Assembly (NCBI GenBank): GCA_013398615.1
Contig: VZSR01003807.1
Coordinates: 34,483,181 to 34,547,180, forward strand
Direction of reading: 5' to 3'
From: Brachypodius melanocephalos
Lineage: Eukaryota > Chordata > Aves > Passeriformes > Pycnonotidae
DNA length: 64,000 nucleotides
The position numbers and the translations under genes are program-made. Of the stretch, positions 25,352-37,193 are shown one piece after another (positions within the stretch are counted from its first letter, which is position 1; every line of letters starts with the position of its first letter). Under the pieces are notes generated by a model. It was not told the DNA's origin and made no database searches. It was given only the letters and a program-made list of their open reading frames with translations.

Positions 25352-25397
25352 GAGGGGAAAAAAAGAAGGAGAAAAGGGAAGAAGAAAGAAAGGAAGG
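25352..25397. repeat. Pure polypurine tract, 46 bases
   Basis: Forty-six consecutive A/G bases, mixed GGGG, A7 and GAA/GGA units. Long homopurine tracts can adopt triplex (H-DNA) structures; this one is not a perfect mirror repeat. Confidence 0.85.
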
Positions 25398-27356
25398 TTA
25401 AAAAATCATTTGGGAATATTTAAAAAGACATCTATTGATAACATACTGGTGAGAGCAGAAATACAAACTATGCCTCAAATTTTTAATTCTATTTTATAGT
25501 ACCGATGTAAAAATATTAATCGGGTTGCAGTATTAAGTGTTACATCACATATTCTTTATGTTACCTTATTATTAGGTGGAAAACACATTCTACTAATAGC
25601 TTGGACTATCTTTGCTGAAATTGTATCACATTCCTTTTCATTTTCTCCTTTTTCTACTGCAGGTCAAATGATGCATCTTTTTCGTACAGTGCTTTTTCCT
25701 AAATAGCTGTGCTGTCTTCAGTCTGCTCTGTAGCACATACAGCTTCAACTTTGTCTCTGCATGTATTCATTGCTTCAGTCTTTATTTACAGGTTCAGACA
25801 ATATTTCTCAAATAACACAGTCTAATATTATGTTATTTGTTCTCAGGCTTTTACCCCATTTTTTTTTCTGGGAACATTCAAATAGACTTGCAATGAATAC
25901 AATGCAGTGGAAAAATTAAATTTTATTGTCCTTATTTGAAACATTAAAGCTGTTAAATAATATTAAAATTAGGAATATTTACATTAAATAAAACACTGTC
26001 TTCCTCTCTTTTATCTTGATTATCTTTCAAAAAGATGTTGTCAAACATCTTGCATAAACAAACTTCACACATAAAATAATAGCCCGTAATAAGAATAATT
26101 ACAGTATCAATAAACATCCCATTCAGAGGTAAAAAACCTACAAAATTTCAATTTGAAAAACTCTTAAGTTTCATAAACCTATGAGATGCTATAATCAACT
26201 GTAGTGGAAAATATGATTCACTTAACTATATAGTTTGATAATCTCCTGTTATAACAAGCAGAAATCATCTTTGCTGTCTCTAGTCAACTACAGAGTAAAG
26301 GTGAATTGTTAAAATACACTGTGAGGTGAACTAATAAGCATTTATTTACCATGTAAGAAATTCTTCACAGTTTTGATATTTTCAAAAATATAATGCATGG
26401 AAATGGCTTTGTACCATTGGGATTTTTTATGTATTACGCTCCAAAATGTACTTCTAATAAAAATTCGTATCCTTTCAAGTCAGGATAGAGTTAAACAATA
26501 AATCACCATATTGTTCCTTATTTATGATTCAGCAGTGGGTGAATATCTTATTCCACTCCCCATGAGAAATGACCTATTAAAACTTTCAGTTTCTTTTCAT
26601 CTTAATCCAAAGCTCATCAAAATCGATAGTTGTGTTTCCACTGGCCTCTAGTATCATTAATACTAGCTGGTTTGGAGGGTTAGTGGGGTGGATGTATCTT
26701 ACAGAAATTCAGCTGTGCAGAGACCCACTTGTACTTGTTTTCTAACTGCTTGCTTATAGTTTGTGACTATTTAGATAGGGCAAGAAGAGCACTTGAACTA
26801 TAGGGAAAAAAATAAAGGAAAGTAAGTTGCTAACAGGAAAACACATGGTGGTTTTAGTTTATATTCCTACTCTATTTTGATCTAATTTTAAATTAAATGA
26901 AAGTGTGGAATGTAACATATTTCAGAAGATGAGACAGATGTCTTGTAGGAAAATAAAACTCCTAAGCACAATGTTAGAAGTAGCTAAAAGTTAAAGCACT
27001 CAATGAATTCAAAAGTAGGAAAGCAGAGATTTCATGGAATTTGAAATAGATAGAGGTTTGAAATAGAAATAAAACTGTAAAAGAAAGGGAAAAGAGGAAA
27101 ATGTGCACAAGCTGAAAGATAAATTTTGATTTTTATTTCTGTTTATTATATTTCCTTGTTTTCCTTTAGCTTAAAATTAGATGAGAATTCTAGCCTTTCT
27201 TAGTGTTTATTTTTTACATAGAAATTTCCTAGAACTGCTCATATTTGTGAGGTTAAACTCATTTTTCAAAAGGATCATAGTTTAGTTGCTAGTGGTTGCT
27301 TCCTTGTTCTTTTTGTCTGAAAATTCCACATCAGAATTTATTACTTTCATGTAGAA

Positions 27357-27359
<3 letters not shown>
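25398..27359. other. Noncoding stretch, no gene recognised
   Basis: Very AT-rich unique sequence without open frames of note, repeats or recognisable motifs beyond scattered TAAT cores. Confidence 0.6.

Positions 27360-27406
<47 letters not shown>
27360..27406. repeat. Poly-T tract (T47)
   Basis: Uninterrupted T47. If it were a retroposon tail the element would be on the minus strand and lie at higher coordinates, but nothing recognisable follows. Length of such runs is unreliable in assemblies. Confidence 0.95.
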
Positions 27407-27410
<4 letters not shown>

Positions 27411-28184
27411 ATGCGAAAGGAGTGAAAATGTTTTGAGTCTAGATCTTGATACATTACAATAGATTTTGATTTTATGCCAGGGTTGCTTTCCAGTTTAGCA
27501 AATGGTAATAAATAAAGGGTTTTTTTTTCTTTCTTTTTGAATGTTATTTCATCAGCTACTTAGTAACTGCCTGAGCTCTGGGCTCATCACTAAAATTTAC
27601 TTCTGAAAGATGAAATGATGATTTTTTTTTTTTCAGGCCTCTACTGACAGAAACACGAAAACACATGGAGAAGGACAGGGACCACATTGAAAAGACACAA
27701 ACTAAATTTGCTCAGTTGTTGGCTTGATAGTTTGTTATTTATGTGTGGTAAATGTATATAGCTACACTGCATCATCTGGACAGAGCATAGATATGTAGCT
27801 TCTACAATCTTGGCTGATCTGTAGAGTAGATGTCTTTTTCTCATATTTATTTGTCATTGTCTGGTAGAAAAGATTTTTCCATGGGAGAGAAATAAATGAT
27901 AAAGATTAATTGTGAATGTAGGTTTGAGAAAATTACCGTCTCTTTAGCATTGTTTTCTAAAGAGCTTGGTTGCTCCCCAGAACTTCACACTGTGTGCTTA
28001 ATCTCTGAGAATATGCCACTTGCAATGCCAAAGTAACATGGGGCATGTCTGAACTCCTGAGAGCAAGTCTGTGTTCATTTTCACCTGTTCATTTTTATGT
28101 GAATACCAATGGCATCAGTATATTTCTCAAAGCCTGCAGATTAACCTCCAAGCTCCAAATAAAACCAAAAAGCCTTTAAATCTC
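27407..28184. other. Noncoding stretch with an exon-like signal
   Basis: Contains a T12 run followed directly by CAG (27622-27636) and a 29-codon open stretch ending in TGA at 27725-27727, discussed as a weak terminal-exon candidate. Otherwise unique AT-rich DNA. Confidence 0.5.
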
Positions 28185-28330
28185 CTTCAAGAAAAAATGG
28201 CATATTTATTTAACTGTCAATCCATGTTTAATGATTATTAGGGCAACCAATTAATTAAAATGAGCTACATGAAAATGAATGCAATTAAAATGAAACGAGA
28301 AATGGGATTACAGCCTCTGCCTTTATACTG
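28185..28330. promoter_or_regulatory. Candidate conserved noncoding element (HOX/PBX-like sites)
   Basis: Compact segment with ctgtcaatcc (PBX/MEIS-like), atgattatt and ccaattaattaaaa motifs at about 28213-28260, followed by further TTAA/ATTAA cores. Composition is even, with no slippage runs. The look is that of vertebrate developmental enhancers; conservation cannot be judged from one sequence. Confidence 0.3.
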
Positions 28331-28856
28331 GTCTACCTGGTATCTTTTATGTCCTTGGTGATCAGTTCCAGTGATGTCTGGGAAGAAGGAAGAAGGGAAG
28401 GTAGCTCAAAGACGTGCGCGTTCTAAAACTTTTGCAAACTCTGGAGACAGAGTAAAGAACAGAATTTATTGTTCCCTCTGAGGAAAGAACAATTATATCT
28501 CAGTCAATTCAGAGAGCCTAGGACGACATTGGGAATGCTGGGAGCTCAGATCTGTCAGTTCTGTGCATATGGGAGGAGGCATGGAATTGGTTACGAATAT
28601 GGGATACAGTCTCATAGGAATACTGGCTTCATTAATTCTGCTAATTTAACTTAGCTATAACTCCTAAGCATGATAACAATGAGGTGAGAGCCCTTAAATG
28701 GGTGAATGCACATTGCAAATTGGTTATTGCCATCCTGACTTATGGGCCCATTTACAGGTATATATGCATATAGAGATATGTGTGTCTGCCTATGTGCACA
28801 TGTAAATATGTAAACATGCATGTAAATGTGTCTATGTGCTTGCATTAGAGAAGGTG
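28331..28856. other. Noncoding stretch, no gene recognised
   Basis: A purine-rich patch at about 28380-28400 is followed by a local CpG trio (28411-28420), rare in this window. A degenerate TG/TATG-rich region lies at about 28755-28840. No gene. Confidence 0.6.
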
Positions 28857-28868
28857 CCAGTAGATGGC
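28857..28868 (+). promoter_or_regulatory. CTCF core consensus site
   Basis: CCAGTAGATGGC matches every position of the commonly used CTCF core CCASYAGRKGGC, in forward orientation, and is followed by A as often seen. CTCF is the zinc-finger factor that anchors chromatin loops. By my rough estimate a perfect core match is expected by chance less than once in a window this size. Occupancy cannot be seen in the sequence. Confidence 0.5.
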
Positions 28869-29882
28869 ACTCAAGAATGTGTAACTGATGAGGTTGTTGG
28901 CTGCCTTTTCATGAAGAAATCAATGGGAAATCTAATCAGATTTTGAAACAATGATGGCCCCTACCCAAGACAAAAGCTAACAAAGTCTCTACTTGATACT
29001 AGTACAATGGTTCTCTCCAAAACCTCCAAAGCCTTTCTTTTCACAGTGGGTGGTTTGCACGTACTAAGGCTCAAATGTTAACACTATGGCTGCCTCTGAA
29101 GCACTAAGTAAAAAGATTCAGATGATATTTATCATCTGACAGAATTTATCATTCACAACAGAAATCTCTGACAGGACCTGTCTTGGTATGATGCTTAACT
29201 ATCGAGCTAAAGTTTTTATCGCCTGAATTAGGGCAATGGCATCCAAAGTGCTTGACAGCAGTTGACCCAGTCATACTCTCTCTTGTGCTTTCTGGGCATA
29301 GAATGAAGAATGACTCACTCTAGGAAAAGACCATTCAGACTTTTATAATAATTTACACAAACACTCCAGGCCTTAAGCCTGGTTAATTTCTGAATATAGG
29401 TCTTTTATTAATATTTTAGAAGTGGCATTGTATCTGCAAAAGAAATAATTTTAAAAAACTGTGTACTAATGCACTGAAATCAAGAAGAACCGTGTGGAAC
29501 TTGTTCCTGGAAAAAAGGGATTTGAGATGAAAAAATTGTAACATCAGTAGACAAAGATGTCTTCTTCATTAATCCAGAAGTCTGCTAGTGTAGAAAATAC
29601 AACTGTGTCCAGGGAGCACAGGCAGGACAGGCATATTTTATTATATCGAGACTTCAGTCTTGCCACTACTAACACATGTGTGCACGTCAGAAGATCCAGA
29701 TCTACACTACCCTCCTATATCTCCAAGACTCTTCTTGGAAGGATATTTGAGATCAGAGATGAGAAATAAGCTGTGTTGCACAACCATAGCTCTCCAGGTT
29801 GGACAGTTGGGAGAATAGAAGTACCAGCCCCTCCATACAGACACAAACAGAACATGTACTATTAAAGAAGAAGGTGGCGTGA
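28869..29882. other. Noncoding stretch, no gene recognised
   Basis: Unique DNA of moderate AT content. The 70-codon frame at 29557-29769 has no recognisable features. Confidence 0.6.
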
Positions 29883-29908
29883 GGGGTGGGGAGAAGAGAA
29901 GGGGAGGG
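29883..29908 (+). other. G-quadruplex-like motif
   Basis: Four G runs: GGGG (29883-29886), GGGG (29888-29891), GGGG (29901-29904), GGG (29906-29908), with loops of 1, 9 and 1 bases. It fits a relaxed quadruplex pattern (central loop longer than the strict 7) inside a purine-rich patch. Confidence 0.5.
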
Positions 29909-32599
29909 AAATAGAAAGATCATCAGTTCTTGCCATTGGAAGTGAGACTCTCAAGGAATCAATAATGTAAAATGACATGCAGACTGGAAAACCACATGCT
30001 GGATAAAAGTGGTTTGAAGACATGAGTAAAGAAACACTCTGATTTGTTTGGGCTTTTTTTTCATTTGGTTGGTTGGTTTTTAATTTCCTCTGTGTTCTAT
30101 AAAATGTGCATTTGTCCTCTAAGAACAAATTACATTCATGAAAATTTATTTCAGTTCAGAAATTCTCCTTGTATGATACATCCCTCTCAGGTCTGAAATC
30201 TTAATCAGACTGCTCAGATCTCACATGATGAAAGAGAACACTACTGTGCAGCCTGGGTTTGGAAGACCAAGGAATGTGTGTAATAAGTTTCTGCTTTTCT
30301 AAAGATCTGCAGCTTTACAGCTTTTCTGTTCAACCGTAAAAAACTAAACCTTGAGTTTAGGAGCTCCTACTTTAGGAGAGCAAATTTATTCCTCTATATT
30401 AGTCAAGCTTGAACTTGCTCCTTGTCAAGTTTATGTACACTCTACTGCCCACCCCCTGTACCTTTGTTTTCCTTAAAAAGACCTTGTTTTGACATCTAAA
30501 TCTCATGTGGAATCAAATGAAGTCAGATGTACTGTTCTAATTTCCAGGAATAAGATCGTTCATCTACAAACCATCATCACATAACACACGTGCATGGGGA
30601 GGAATATGGATATTTATTCCACAAACAGAAAATATTTGGATCAGCCACAATAGTGTTCCATGATAAATATTTCTGCCTTTCAACAACTTTAAACAGTCAG
30701 AAAGAGAGAAATCCTCAAAAAAACTCTGAAAGGTTAGAGAAAAGTAGATTTTTTGTGTTGTTGACTTCTTACCAATTAAGCCATTTCTTTTTTTTTTTTA
30801 ACAAATTAAATAAGTTCTGACATATGCTGCACTCAGATGCAACTGTCATTCCCTATCTAGATTTGACCGATTATTTTTCCTGCTTTTTCTCAGCTGTAAT
30901 AAAAAGTGTAGTAGAATCAACTGAGAGAAAAGGAGAGATGAATGTGTTGAGAGCCACTAATCATTGCTTACTGGAACATTCCTTCCATGATGGCTTAATT
31001 AACCAGTATGGTATATATCTGCTATCCTCAATGATTACTTATTAAAACTTTTAGCTATACTTGCACATGCAGCTTTTAATACAGCTTTTAAAATACAGGG
31101 GCACTTTTTTCCCTTTTTTTTCCTCATAATACTTTTCCTCTAAATCTCTTAGCAATCAGCTAACCCTAATTATATTTAGTCTACAAAAGGCTGCTGTATG
31201 CTCTTGTAATATGCCACCTGAGGGATGCCTCCTTGAAGTTTTGTAGAGTTTAATAAAAAACTAGTTAGTGAAAGCAAAATCCCGGAAAGATCTAATGCCA
31301 CAAAGTTGCTTTCATTACATGGGAATTCTCTCTTTGCAGTACAGACACGTGCCACTCCTGAAAGCTCTAACTGGTTTGACAGATTCCTACTTATTTCTAC
31401 ATTTCCTGTTCAGCCACAGTTGCTTAAGAAATGCTATTTTAGGTTTACAGAAGTTTTACATAAACTGCTTGCACAACTTTGTGAAAAACTGAATGGTTTT
31501 TCCTTCCTCTCTCAAACGAAGAAAATTAATTTCATTCTTCTCTTACATCTCAAATGACAAATCACTTAAATTATATAAGGAAAGACCATGTTTTTATAAT
31601 ATTCTATAAAGTATAATATGTAATAAAGCATAAGGTTATTTGAATAAGAATTGAGTTATAGCTATAATGAAAATTAGTCATTTGTTTGTTTTCTGTTGAC
31701 TCACCTATTGCAGGAGTGACTAAACTAGCCCACATAAATATCGTAAGCAAGTTTCTTATAACATAAAATTCTAAAATAAGAACTTGATATGCAAAGCAAG
31801 CATTTCATCTTCCTTCCAGAATTCTCCTATTCCATATTTCCTTCCATTTGGACTGTCTCTTTCTGCATCTGACAGCTTCATGCACAGGCTGCATAGCAGA
31901 AGAATCACACGTGCACTTACACTAAAAAGCCTCTTTTTCTTCAGGTCATGAGGCCTTTGTGGTACAATGTCATTAATCTGGCTACAACTTTGCAAAGCAA
32001 ATGACTGTCAAGTGGTCACTCACAAAGTGACAGCCAGTGTCATGAACACATTACTTTTATTGCCTTTTAAACGTAATTTAAGTTATTAGCATATTATTTT
32101 GGAGAAATATAAAAGACTAAGTAACAGCCCTCAGGTGCAGCTGATGCAAGCACCTGCAATGCATCTAGACTTGAGTTGTATCATTTTATATGCTCAAGGA
32201 CTGAGAAAACTGGTTGCTGAAAGCATTTCTTTTGACTGAGTTTCTTAGCAATTATTCCCTTTTTTAAATTAAATACTCTGTGGACTAGTAGTAATATTAT
32301 TTAAAAAAAAATGGGCTAAATGAGCCTGTGCAAAGCCTAGCTAAAAATTTCCGGTACTTGAGGTACTATTTATATAACTAAAGAAAATATTTCTGCTCTA
32401 CCTTGTTTCAGGTTAGAGGTTGGAACCTAAATACTTGATATTTTGTATCTACTTTTTTTTTTTTTTTATCCCAGGGTGTATCTATATCCATGACTATCAA
32501 CCTGTGAAAAGGGCACTGTGCTCTTATTAAAGGCAAAGCTGTAATCTTAAGTAGGTCAGAAGAAAGGAGCACCTGACAGAACACAACTTCCAGAGACCA
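29909..32599. other. Noncoding stretch, no gene recognised
   Basis: Unique AT-rich sequence with short T runs (for example T15 at 32453-32467) and a short (TTGG)n run near 30066-30078. Open frames of up to 88 codons look random. No transposon recognised. Confidence 0.6.
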
Positions 32600-32970
32600 T
32601 AACTAAAAAGCAAAACCACCCCTCTGCAGTGCCCTTGCTAATGACAAGCTAAACCTAGGTGAAAAGGTTCCTTTCAGGAGAGCACTGGGAGGAGGGGAAG
32701 TGCAATAAATACAGTGGCACATGCCTGCTTGCCTGAAGAGTTTCCCCTCTCTCAGCCCTGATACCCCTCCATCAATCACGGCTGATGCCTGCATTACATT
32801 CTGATTCCTGAGACACATCTTCTGTCATCTGAAAAGATCAAAGGGGAGGCTTGCTCAGGGACAAGAGAACATGATAATTGCAATCCCACCCCTTTGTTTG
32901 TAAACCCTTTGCAAGGTTTCAATTGTAGTGAATTAATTACATTGGTTCTCACACAACTGCATTGATTCTA
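32600..32970. promoter_or_regulatory. Candidate enhancer-like noncoding element
   Basis: Less AT-biased than its surroundings and rich in recognisable sites: a TCF/LEF-type agatcaaagg at 32835-32844, attgcaat at about 32877-32884, overlapping forkhead-type sites (tgtttgtaaac) at about 32895-32905, and aattaattac at about 32931-32940. The sites are seen. That this is an active or conserved enhancer is inference. The 71-codon minus-strand frame through it is not convincing as a gene. Confidence 0.35.
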
Positions 32971-33630
32971 CCTGCTTCTTTCCTTTTTTTTGTTTGTTTT
33001 TAATCTTTTAAAAGAAATATACTCTGTAATACGCAGCCAGCATTTCAAGGATGTGAATATGATCTTGAGGCGTTATGATTACAGAGCACTGGGAATCTAC
33101 ATGTATTTTCTCTCAAACGAGAACTGCATTAACATTTCACTTACTTAACCTCCCAGTAGAATTGTGAAGGTATCATTTATAAGAATTGTATAGGTAATAT
33201 AGGAAGAAGAGAGGATTGATTGATTCAGGAGGGAAAATCATATTTCTTTCAGGCATATTCCTAAATTGCTTGACACACATTTGCTTATGTGTGAAGGCTA
33301 TACTTGAAGGAAAGCTGATATTTGAGCTTGAATAAAATACATTTCAAGATGGAACTGGGAGATTTAGTAAGGAGACAGCAGACTGTGGAAAGCTTGTGTA
33401 TACAAACAAGATATTTTCATCACATTTACACAAAATTTAAACCACTTTTTAATCCACTACAGTGTCACACTGGTTTATTGAAGTTTAATTTAAACCATTT
33501 CATCCAAGATGGTTTCCAATTAACTTAGACTATGTCTACCTTAAGGACTTTGTTACAGTTCAAAGCCATGGAAAGTGAACTCATCGCACATCTGAGCTAA
33601 TATAAACCCCTAGTACAGATTCTGTTTTAC

Positions 33631-33633
<3 letters not shown>
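32971..33633. other. Noncoding stretch, no gene recognised
   Basis: Unique AT-rich sequence up to the A32 tract; no gene body or transposon precedes the tract. Confidence 0.6.

Positions 33634-33665
<32 letters not shown>
33634..33665. repeat. Poly-A tract (A32)
   Basis: Uninterrupted A32. I looked upstream for a retrocopy or LINE end and recognised none. Confidence 0.95.
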
Positions 33666-33668
<3 letters not shown>

Positions 33669-34238
33669 TGATTTTCTTCAAGACAGTGAATTTATTACAT
33701 TGATACAAAGGTTCAGTTTGATAATGACTCCATTAGGAGGACTTTGCTCTACTGGTATTTCTATAATGGTAGTGTTTCTGGTATAGATGTGCCTATATAT
33801 TAAATTGAACCAAACCTGATTTAAATCCAGAATAAGAGTATCACCACAGCTTTCACATACAAAAGCCCCCGTGCAATAGTGAAATAAAGAGTTTGTTTAA
33901 CCCAATATACACTATTTTCCAAAAAAATTTGTTATTATGGCACTTTGGAGCTAAAGAGCAGAGAAGGCCATACACATATCTGTCAAAAATCACAGACCGT
34001 GCCTGAAGTTCAGAGGAACTCCTCCAGAGTGTAGGCATAACTGCATTAGCTTCTTTCTCTTTTTACAGATATTTACATCAAGCTTTGAATCTCTATGAAG
34101 AAAGGCACTTTAAACAGGATTTGCAGAGTGATTTAATCATGCAACAAAATGGAACATGTAAAAGTTAAGACATGGAAGAAGGAGACAAAAAAATTCCTCA
34201 AGGGACACATTGATGATTTGAGAGATTAAAGCTCTTGG
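33666..34238. other. Noncoding stretch, no gene recognised
   Basis: Unique AT-rich DNA; nothing recognised. Confidence 0.6.
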
Positions 34239-34269
34239 AAAAGAAAAAGAAAAAAAAAGAAAAAAAAAA
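34239..34269. repeat. A-rich (AnG) low-complexity tract
   Basis: A runs of five to nine separated by single G, followed by CC and further A runs. Simple low-complexity DNA. Confidence 0.85.
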
Positions 34270-37181
34270 CCTTTAAAAACCCCTTTAAATAAAAGAGTTT
34301 AAAATAATATCTCTTACTACTGTGTTACCAGTAGTGGTGTTTCAAGAACAGATTCAACATCTCTAAGTCAAAGGAAAATTAGCACTGTCTACAAATTTAA
34401 ATTCTTATATGATAGGGATGGCTATTTCTACTCTGACTTTCCCAGAGTTAAAAGTCGGTGTGAGGACTTTTAAAGTTTCCTTGTGCATTTTCTGGATTTT
34501 CTTGTGTTTCGTTTTGCCCATCATATTAAAATTTTATAGCTTATATACATAAATATTTTAAAAAACCTCATTTTAATGAAATTGTGTTCATTCTTACCTT
34601 CCAGAGTTCAAAAATAAAAACATCACTTTCATTTTTTTTTTTTTTGCTTTTGGGCATCAAATTGTTGTAGTCTACCATTAAATGGTCACCTACTTGACAT
34701 GGGTGAAAAAATCATGCCAGGTAGAAATGACCCATGTCAACACAAGTGTTGAAAATTTTAAAAAGTGTCAGGAGGGGCATAAAGCACACTGAAGATGTTT
34801 CTCTTACTTATTATTTTCATGTTATAGGTGCAAAAGTAAGTGGGATGCAATTTAGGTTCTTAAAAATTGCTGTTATCTTGGTAAAACTTGAGGCAATGTC
34901 ATAGAGCCCTGAAAAATCAAAAAGAAGAGAATGTGTTCCTTGAGGATTTATTTAAATCCTGTGGATGTCTGGAGGTATTCTTGTTCTGTACTAAAATATA
35001 GAAGCACATATGGTCTAGAAGCCTGTGTCAACCCTCATGTTTAGTGGGTAGTAGGCATCCCTGTTAGTGTGCTCCATCTTTTAATATGTTAGTCTGTGAC
35101 CTCTGCAGATTGCTGAGATGTTGAATTCCTCAGTTCTTCAAAGATATAACAAGACAAAAATAAGTCCTTTAATTACTTCTTAATTGTCCCTTTTCTTCAG
35201 GTAGAACCTCTGTCCCCTCTTTGAAATTATATGCAGTTCTATGAACTGAAATCAAAGCCGGTTTAATGTAACAGTTTAGGTCAACTGCCCCGCTGCAAAG
35301 ACAATAAACTTCAGGAAAGGAGTAGAATGAACCCTGGGAAGTAACTTCAGTAGGCAGATTCCAATTTTCTAAGACACTGAAGTAAAAAACCTAAACACTT
35401 AGGTTACCTGTTCCAGCATTAGGTTTTTAAGGATCTTTGGAAGGGATTCATCATATTGAACTTAGGGCATCAGCAGTATGGAAAAATACTCCAAGCTTTA
35501 CACCGTGGTCTTCCTTTCTTCCAAACAGAGACAATCCGTCATCGTAGAGTGTTTATCTTGGTGTGTATTAGTTGACTAATTTAGAATGAGATTCACTAGT
35601 CTCAGAAAGAACCTTTTTATTTCTGAGGTTTAAAAGTTAGCTCAAAAATGAGTATATCTTCATAATTAGCTCAAAAATCCATATATCAATATTTGTGAAG
35701 TTTTGTCTGTATAGTTAAATTAATCCTACTCCTTCTGCTGTATTATACTGTGGTTTTAATGTTAGGTATTTTTACAATGCCTAAGTAATCCATCCAAAAG
35801 ATAATTTTGAAGACGCTATATGTCTAGGTCTGTGTTGTACAAATAAGCATAAAATGGGTCTTGGCATGACTATGCACAGTTATAATTTGTGTCTTTATTA
35901 CTTATAACCAGCCCAGTTGAATAAATCTGCTTTGTAAGCAAGCAACAATATCTACAAAGTTTTATTTGAATTGTGCATTTGAACTTAATCAGTGAAGCAG
36001 TGGTAGGAGCTTGAATGTTTAATGTTCCACCAAATAGCTTTACATGGATCTTTAAATTGCATACCTAACACAGAAATTGAAGTCCAAAAACCATTTAGGG
36101 AGACTATCTCCTCTCAGTTATCCTATTTTTAAAGCCAAGCCACATCTCAAACTAACAGCTTTCCTCCCAGTGGTGGTATCTGAAACAGAATTAAACAAAG
36201 GAGAAGCTGCTTGCAGTCTAAAATCTTATATCCTGTATCATTCTCAAATCTTTAGGTGACTGGATGATATATAGCCCTAAACCTGAGGGTAGAGATCAGA
36301 TTTAAGAAACATTACATGTAGCAGCTCACAGCCCTTCACAGCCATGTAAATGTCTCCCATTTTATACACTAATTTAATGATGAGACAAACTTGAAGGACT
36401 GATATTTTTCTTTGCAAGATAGGGAACCTAAGCAGTCAATTTCAATAAGGTTCATTTTAAAGAGCCATGGGATAGATAAATCTTATTTTAGGTGGTCATT
36501 TCTCTCTTTGCATGTAGCCTGACTTCTGTAGGACTGTAGGAGGAGACTTTTTCCTGAGAAAACACCCAATGTTTCTATTCAGCCTCTTTTCAGTCCTGAA
36601 CCTATCCAGAGAATTGTGCAACAAGGCTGTGCAAAACAGGAATTCCATCCCACTGACAATAGTGCAAGGCAGTCACAAATTATTCTATGCTGCGCTTAAC
36701 ATTCTACTTACATTTAAAGAAAAAAAAAATTGTGTTTGTGTCAAGAAAGACTCTACCGACTTCCTATCTCTTCAGGGCTCCCAAAACAATGCCGTGTAGT
36801 AGTCCTTAAAAGCTCCATCTTCAAGGGAACTTGACAATTAAGAAAAGGCAGAGTGATTGTCTAAGTTGTTTTGAAATACTGGCTTGCTGCCTACACAAAA
36901 CTGAACAAAGGCTTACTTTGCCTTTTAGGTCAAGCCAATACAGGCCAAGCTTGAGCTCTGATTTGCCCCATACGAGGTAATATAATGGAGTGGAAGCAGC
37001 AGCTACTTAATATAGGAGTTAAAATTACCCATGACTGAAGTGAGCACATCAATCAAAAGTTTTGGCATGTAATGAGCTAGAAAAACTGGTGTGGCAGGTT
37101 TGGGGGGCAGGAAAAGGTTTTGCTCTGTATTCAGCAGTTTCCAAATTACCATGACATCCCTTTGCATAAACCACCCGACTT
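34270..37181. other. Noncoding stretch, no gene recognised
   Basis: Unique AT-rich DNA. Contains an inverted repeat with 11-bp perfect arms (34694-34704 and 34730-34740) next to a small 6-bp hairpin (34738-34751). Open frames at 36077-36259 and 36569-36799 look random. Confidence 0.6.
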
Positions 37182-37193
37182 CCAGCAGGTGGA
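37182..37193 (+). promoter_or_regulatory. CTCF-like site, one mismatch
   Basis: CCAGCAGGTGGA matches the CTCF core CCASYAGRKGGC at 11 of 12 positions; the last C is A. Weaker than the site at 28857. It shares the forward orientation. Confidence 0.25.

Noticed and set aside
34827..34850. Sequence ggtgcaaaagtaa, resembling a mariner-type terminal repeat
   Set aside because: Only about 13 bases match, no inverted partner is found nearby, and such mariner elements are mainly known from mammals.
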